64,000 bases of DNA. Origin: Isoetes taiwanensis (taxonomy: Eukaryota > Streptophyta > Lycopodiopsida > Isoetales > Isoetaceae). Every line of letters begins with the position of its first letter. Within the stretch, counting starts at the first letter, position 1. The notes under the pieces are model-generated. The model was given only the letters and a program-made list of their open reading frames with translations. It made no database searches and was not told the origin of the DNA. The translations under genes were made by a program, and so were the position numbers. Positions 58,601 through 64,000 of this stretch are shown here, in pieces. The stretch spans positions 7,131,725 through 7,195,724 of the forward strand of contig JAJEKV010000013.1 of assembly GCA_021234155.1 (NCBI GenBank), given 5' to 3'.

Positions 58601-61080
58601 GGATAAGTGGTGCGCTTAAGCTTCCGGGGAGTAAGTGGCGCCATGTGGAAGTGGAGCGTGGAATACATTACGCTCCTCTGAAATGTACCCTTTTGTGGCG
58701 GATCTTGCCTTTGTAGCCTCGGTGAATGCTCCAGGAATCCCGCGAGGTTCAAGCCTCGGGTAAGCGAGGAAACATGCTTTTTATATGGGAGAAGCGTGAG
58801 ACCATTGACGCTGCTTTGTCCTATGCTGCGAGAGTAGGCAGTCACCCAGGTAGAGCCCTCTTTGGCACTTCACTATCTTGTTAGGAAGGTCTCTTAGGAG
58901 TCCTTCCCTACTTGAGTGAAGGCGGTGGCAATGACGGCGCGTTTCATTTATCAGAGCTTGGTGGAAAAGCGGCGGAGTCTTTGAATCTTGATGCTTAGCG
59001 CGCACCGGCTGGTTAGATCTTGAGGGGCACATAAAGTTGTGGCGGGCTTGCAGTCGAAGCTTACGTGCAGGACAGTTAAAATTTGGAAATTTGGTCGACA
59101 TTCCTGCAGTTATTGAGATCCATGATGGAAACTGTTTGTAACACACTTATCATTGTACTTATCACATTCTAATGGTTTTAATATATTCTTATATTCTTCA
59201 AAACAATCCAAATAGTACGGCGATGCCTTTGCATGAGCATTGACTAAGCGATTTACAAATTCATTTACGACAAAAGTAGGCAATCGCATGCCATAATATC
59301 CTTAAGTCTCCCATCGCTTTGGGGACCGCACGAGTGCCATCTTAAAACCAACTATATCGGGCAATCCGTTCCCTCATGCTCTCTGGTTTCAAGAAAAAAA
59401 TGCAATATCAGCATTGCTCAACAAATTGCCATGGTGATTGTGTTTTCTACATGTTAGTGTGTGTGTTCAACACATCATCTGGCGGTAGCAAATCCCTATA
59501 TCACGGGCATATCATTAGTGACCACATACTCTATGACTACTCAACCCTTCCTCCAAACGCCTTTGCCCATTCTTCACAGTTTGCCGGCTTTAACACTTCT
59601 CTTTTATGCTCATGTTGGTGTGTCAAATCTTCATTCCTTTAAACTTTCTCTCCTTGAGTTGCACTCTTCTTTTTAGAGGACTTCCATTTTTATTCTCCTA
59701 TTTGCAAACTTATACAATATACATACATCCTTCCATTGAAACTTTAGATCCTAAATGCTTAAAGAGGTACAATCTAGTTGCATTTATGAGAAAAAATGCA
59801 CTAACCTTTAGAGTCACGAGTGTTTTCTCTTGGTTTCTTGAGGAAGACCCACGGATAGATATTTTAAAGGCTAAGCAAGCTTGTCACTGTTTATATGAAA
59901 ACGGTACCTTGTTCGTGAGCCATCATAAAGGATGCGGTGTTATTAGCAAATCCATGGTTTTGGTTTGTGTAGCCACCATGTTCCCCATCACTTCGGATGC
60001 ATCCCATACCTTCATCTTGAGCCATTTACGGCTGAAATAGCTGCTCTTTAAGCTTCAGTCAATTCAGCCCTCATCTGATGTTTGAAACTCTCTAACTCCC
60101 AATTTCATTTCATTTCCAAGGATTATTTTAAATCTTGGATAAAAGCGAGTCGACGATTTTTAATGCGGCTTGCATGGTACGCTGCATAATCTCTAACAAC
60201 TCTTGTTTCGTAACATAATGCAATGGTTTGATACATGAAATTTATAGTTCTTGTGGGGATCAGAGCCATTAAAGGCCCTTTGCCATGGATATCTGCTTGG
60301 TCAGGCTGTGGCCAGCCCTAATGGACTTCTTGAAAGCAGTCCTCTTTTGTTTTACGGGTGCATTGAGCATTCCGGATGGGTTCTCTACTGCCCCAAACGT
60401 CCACTGCTCGGTAGCTGCTTTGGGGAATCGATTACTCGAATGTAACAACATCCCTGCATCTGCTGAAATTGATTGCTCAGTATTTCATCCTTAAGCTGCT
60501 AGAATCGATTTGATTGCTCGGTTGGCTTTGCTCTTACCCACCGATATACTTTGAAATCGATTTGGTTGCTCCATGTTGATCTTTGGAATCGGTTCGGCTT
60601 ATTTCTGTCTTATAATACTCTTATGCATTATCTCTTTGGGATGGATTTGGTTCTTGCATATTCGGCTCTCTTGGGTTTGGATTTAAAATTTGGTGGAGTT
60701 TCCCTCTCAGGCAGAGTGTTTTCCTGATTCCACAAACTGCATGTCGGATTAAGATCGTGAATGGCCTTTTTATATATATTGATCATCCCTTTGTACTTTG
60801 CCATGCTTTCGATTTGGGCGTCCACTGCTATCTTTTACTTCTAGTACCCATGGCCCCATTTCCACGAAGTCCTTTTAGGTTCATGCATAGCGCCTTACGG
60901 TATGTGTGAGAGAGAGAGAGAGCACCATTTAACCATTCCAGCTATGGGGCCAAGAGCATCTATTGCCTTTCCACATGCTAGACTTTTAATACCAGTTTCC
61001 TCCTCTTCTTTAGAAAATACTGGCACTTCGCCATTTACGTTCATGACATTGTTTAAACCTTCAATGTGGTATTCACAGAG
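58601..61080. other. unassigned DNA
   Basis: May include the 5' end of LINE-B copy 4 (to about 59.1 kb), but no motif confirms it. Several frames of 60-145 codons exist without recognised domains. At 60470-60600 a loosely repeated ATCGATTTGGTTGCTC phrase occurs three or four times. A short GA run lies at 60907-60922. Confidence 0.35.
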
Positions 61081-61350
61081 AGAGAAAGAGATTGATAGAT
61101 TGGCTTGATTATTTTCCTTTGAGGATAGGGGAGGGTATGAAATGAATGAATGCTAGGTCTATGAGAACGCCACGACTTGTACATTCAACATTATAAAACA
61201 AATTATCTAACACATCTACTTTTAAGGTTCTCAAAACATCGTCCTATGCTCCAAAATATCAATGATACATCTCCAATTATGTGATTCTAGAAAATCAAAG
61301 AGCCCTCAACGTGTCAGCACATACATCATACTTCCATTAGAGGTTTGATG
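61081..61350 (-). pseudogene. LINE-B copy 5: 3' end only
   Basis: The stretch TTCAACATTATAAAACAAAT and the following 150 bp match the 3' end of copy 3 (53800-53980). It again abuts a short GA-rich stretch (AGAGAGAGAAAGAGA, 61077-61092). No coding part remains. Confidence 0.65.
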
Positions 61351-62789
61351 GGATTACTTAAGGGATCCAGCATGGGAAACTTGTGATCAATATCTATTTT
61401 GGCATGTACAGGCTTTTTTTTTATCCAGGCCTGAGACTCTGTTCCAGGGGTCATTCATCTTGAACTCAGGGTTGATGGGTTGAGGAGGAATTATTGCAAC
61501 TCTATCCTGCACTGATTTAATGCCTAAACTTTTGTATCTTTCCCCTCTCTATAAAAACTCTGTCCCCCTCTCTCGCGCTTTATCTTAGCGCCATTCGCAT
61601 CTTCTCCAAGATTTGCCTGCACAAGCTCTGTGAGGTATTCTTTACAAGCGCAGTGAGGTTTAAATATTATAGTCTTTATCATTTGATGCACTTCTAGCCT
61701 CTTCTTTTTTTGCTTCTTTAATGTCTTTATTGGAAGCTTCATTACGCTTCAACCTGCCTTACGAGGTGAATTCTGGGTCAAATCATGCACATTGGAGGTC
61801 CATAGTCATCGAATTTGATCGTAAAAAAATCTTACATCTCGGTTAAACAGGTCTATATACCATCTGTTATGGAAAAAGAGGAGATCGGACATCGCTGAAT
61901 GTTTCCTGAGCTGCAGGCTAATTGTGGGTCAATTTATTGTCTTTCCTTTCTTTACTGTCAATTTTTATTATTTAATTAGTATTGTTTTTGCTCTAAGGGC
62001 TTTGTATTTCCGATGTGCTGGATCTAGAGCCATCGAGCTATAACAAGCATGTTAAATTCTTTCCACTATGATATCGGTTCTTTGTTCCTTGAAGGTCAGA
62101 GGAAAATGCAACCCAAAAAGATTGAGATATGGTTTCTCCCCTTATGTGCATCTTCCACGTTTCTAATTATGTGCACTTTAACAGATAATAGTTGCAGGAA
62201 TATGTTCCTCATCTTAAACCCTTGCCTTAGTTAGCACATACCTAACAATGTTAATTTTTAAGAATGCATCCCTTTTATTCCTTTCACATAGTCCGTCGTA
62301 CATTGAACAAATAGATTTGTAGTGCGAATTTGTCATGACCATAATCCAATGGATACATACGGCCCCATGCATTATCTTGATTTTTTTCTTTTGGAGGGAG
62401 ATTATACATGGTGCGAATTGCCCATCCATAGCCCAATGGACACATGCATTTCGCATATTTTACTTCTTTTTGATATTAGAGTACAAAAAAGGGCATGGCT
62501 TCTGATCTTAGTTGCCATGTCACATTGATATCGTGCATTTCATATTGTGCCCATTTTTTTTTCCCATAATAAAATACTCAGGTAAGCATTTTCAATAGTC
62601 AAATTGACAATAACTAACGAGAAACTACTTTTCATCTCACAAAACACTACTCAAATTTTAATGAAACAAAAAGAGTTTTATCAATGTTCATTGCTCTGAA
62701 TTACGGAGAGCATCCTCATCAACTTCCTCCATTCGATTGAATCTATTCTTGTGTGGCAAGCAATTCTTAGGCGACTCGACTTGAAATTG
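61351..62789. other. unassigned AT-rich DNA
   Basis: No supported gene. A basic minus frame at 61524-61742 is low complexity. Around 62330-62460 a 40-bp phrase with GCGAATT...CCAATGGA.ACAT is repeated imperfectly. Confidence 0.35.
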
Positions 62790-63480
62790 TCAATTTTTGG
62801 GACTCGCAAGAAACCAACAAACCGCCCGATAGATAGGCTTCTCATTCATCTCAGCAGATTTTCTACAATGGTGGGCCAGGTGGGGTAAGCGCCCATAGAA
62901 CTACCCACGAAAAATAAAGGAAAATCCAATTATATCATTTGGACCCCAAACAAATACAATGCTAATAGATGAGTGGGTGATGTACTGCGAAAACTTATCA
63001 CAAGGGATTAAACAACCTTACGCCCTTTCCGGATTTTAGAGGAAAACCTAGTGATAAGCTAACCGGTGAGGGAATAGACAAGCGTGGGCATAGAATTGCT
63101 CCCAAAACCCGCATGGAGAGTGAAGCGGATCTTGGCTGTAAGCGCAATACACCGCCGCATCCGACACAACGAAGCGAAACATACGAGAGGGAATAGCATC
63201 ACCCGGCCCGGGTGGAACAAAAAGCATCACCCGATGGGTGGAAAAACGCAATCGCGGAGAACTTGTACAAATATAATAAACAAGAAGAGAGGAGGGTGGG
63301 TTCAAAGAGAATAAGTCTTCTTGAGGAAGAGGAAGCTGGCCAGGTAGGCGTGGATCACGGCCGCTGAAATATGAGCATCCCAACCCAAAAGCGGGTATCA
63401 CGGCGCGCATGCATGCATGGCGTATGCCGTCCCGATCTAGAATGGCGATCCGATGTCTCCGGATAGAATGCGATTCTAGA
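62790..63480 (-). mobile_element. R1 repeat copy (b)
   Basis: The reverse complement starts GACATCGGATCGCCATTCT near 63475 and ends GGCGGTTTGTTGG then TTGCGAGTCCC near 62790. It matches both flanks of the gypsy element in copy (a) and gives the repeat's own length, about 0.69 kb. Frames on both strands (63048-63410, 63084-63314) have no recognised domain. Confidence 0.75.
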
Positions 63481-63835
63481 ATGGGACTCGCAAAACTCCA
63501 ACAAACCGCCCGAAACTACGAACTTCACTTACAACTAGGATCGAGGGCCGAAGGTCACGGAAGGGGCCGAGGGCGAAATTGCGTCAAGGATAGCAAGAAA
63601 GATACACCAAATTGGCTAAACCCGAGGCGAGGGGAAGAAGCCCCTCCCTGGAAACAATTCAAAGAGAATAAAGATGCTGGCGAGAGAGAAGAGGCCTTGG
63701 AGTAAGAGGCGTGGATCTTGGCTTGGCACGAAATAGCGAACTCCTGGCAAAGCGGGCATGCGCGCGTACATGCATGACATGCATGCTCGTCCCATTCTGG
63801 GGTAAGCGTCCAGATGTCTGGGATACGTCACGATT
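63462..63835 (-). mobile_element. R1 repeat copy (c), internally shortened
   Basis: The reverse complement starts CAGACATCTGGACGC near 63832, passes GGGACGAGCATGCATG, and ends TTTGCGAGTCCCATTCTAGA. Only the first 150 and last 100 bp clearly match copies (a) and (b); the middle differs. Copies (b) and (c) are head-to-tail and slightly overlap at the shared CATTCTAGAAT motif. Confidence 0.65.
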
Positions 63836-64000
63836 TGCTCTAAAATAGAAAAACAATAAGATATCTTCTCCATTTGCACGAAGCTTCTTACTCGGCAATG
63901 GTTCTCCAGTCTGCTTGCTGCAGACAGGTTCGGCGGCCAAATTGATGGGATCCTTTGCCACAATTAGAAAGAAAATAGAGTTTTTCCTTCGGGTATTGAC

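Noticed and set aside
59606-60040. 144-codon plus-strand ORF considered as a gene or as antisense of a retroelement
   Set aside because: Neither strand gave a recognisable retroelement or host domain.
62214-62528. Overlapping opposite-strand ORFs sharing MDT/MDG-like phrases
   Set aside because: They are explained by a short imperfect direct repeat with partial self-complementarity. No gene support.

Overview
The window looks like a piece of a repeat-rich land-plant nuclear genome. The evidence is a pentatricopeptide-repeat (PPR) relic, intron-bearing pieces of a gene like plant ZYP1 (synaptonemal complex transverse filament), plant-type L1 LINEs, a Ty3/gypsy retrotransposon with a second, plant-type RNase H, and long (GA)n arrays. 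A fern or other non-flowering plant is possible, but that is inference. No intact, confidently identifiable host gene, tRNA, rRNA or CRISPR array was seen. Nearly everything recognisable is a mobile element or a decayed gene.

Layout. Positions 1-14 kb: unassigned AT-rich DNA with exon-like scraps; a PPR relic joined to a 1.36-kb minisatellite (2712-4074); a 1.1-kb palindrome (4708-5811); a rearranged ZYP1-like pseudogene (6.6-9.8 kb), N-terminal exons on minus and C-terminal exons on plus, the latter partly duplicated in tandem; LINE scraps (10.0-10.5 and 12.06 kb); and two adjacent inverted repeats (12.56-13.08 kb). Positions 14.08-40.79 kb: one L1-type LINE (LINE-A), about 7.5 kb of its own sequence, bounded by a 12-bp target duplication and a poly(A) tail. 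It has been opened by a 0.7-kb insertion, a 3.6-kb hAT-like element with a 5-bp target duplication, a GC-rich repeat (R1) that itself carries a 10.2-kb gypsy element, and a 3.9-kb unknown element. The gypsy element lies on minus with 1.9-kb LTRs and a GCGCG target duplication. Its middle segment (protease, extra RNase H, reverse transcriptase) is inverted, and a 294-bp MITE sits just before gag.

Positions 41.5-49.6 kb: a 1.3-kb non-coding repeat family (R2) in several orientations and a solo LTR inserted in an older tandem duplication. Positions 49.6-61.4 kb: at least five minus-strand pieces of a second LINE family (LINE-B). Their ends repeatedly coincide with (GA)n arrays. Positions 62.8-63.8 kb: two more R1 copies.

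The genes do not form a pathway. The window records successive insertions. The order is best resolved at 14-41 kb: an older unrecognised gene was split by LINE-A, which was then hit by the other elements, with gypsy inserted inside R1. The least ordinary features are the association of LINE-B ends with GA arrays, the inverted gypsy core with RNase H ahead of RT, the near-self-complementary minisatellite units, and an open third reading frame in the LINE-A 3' region.
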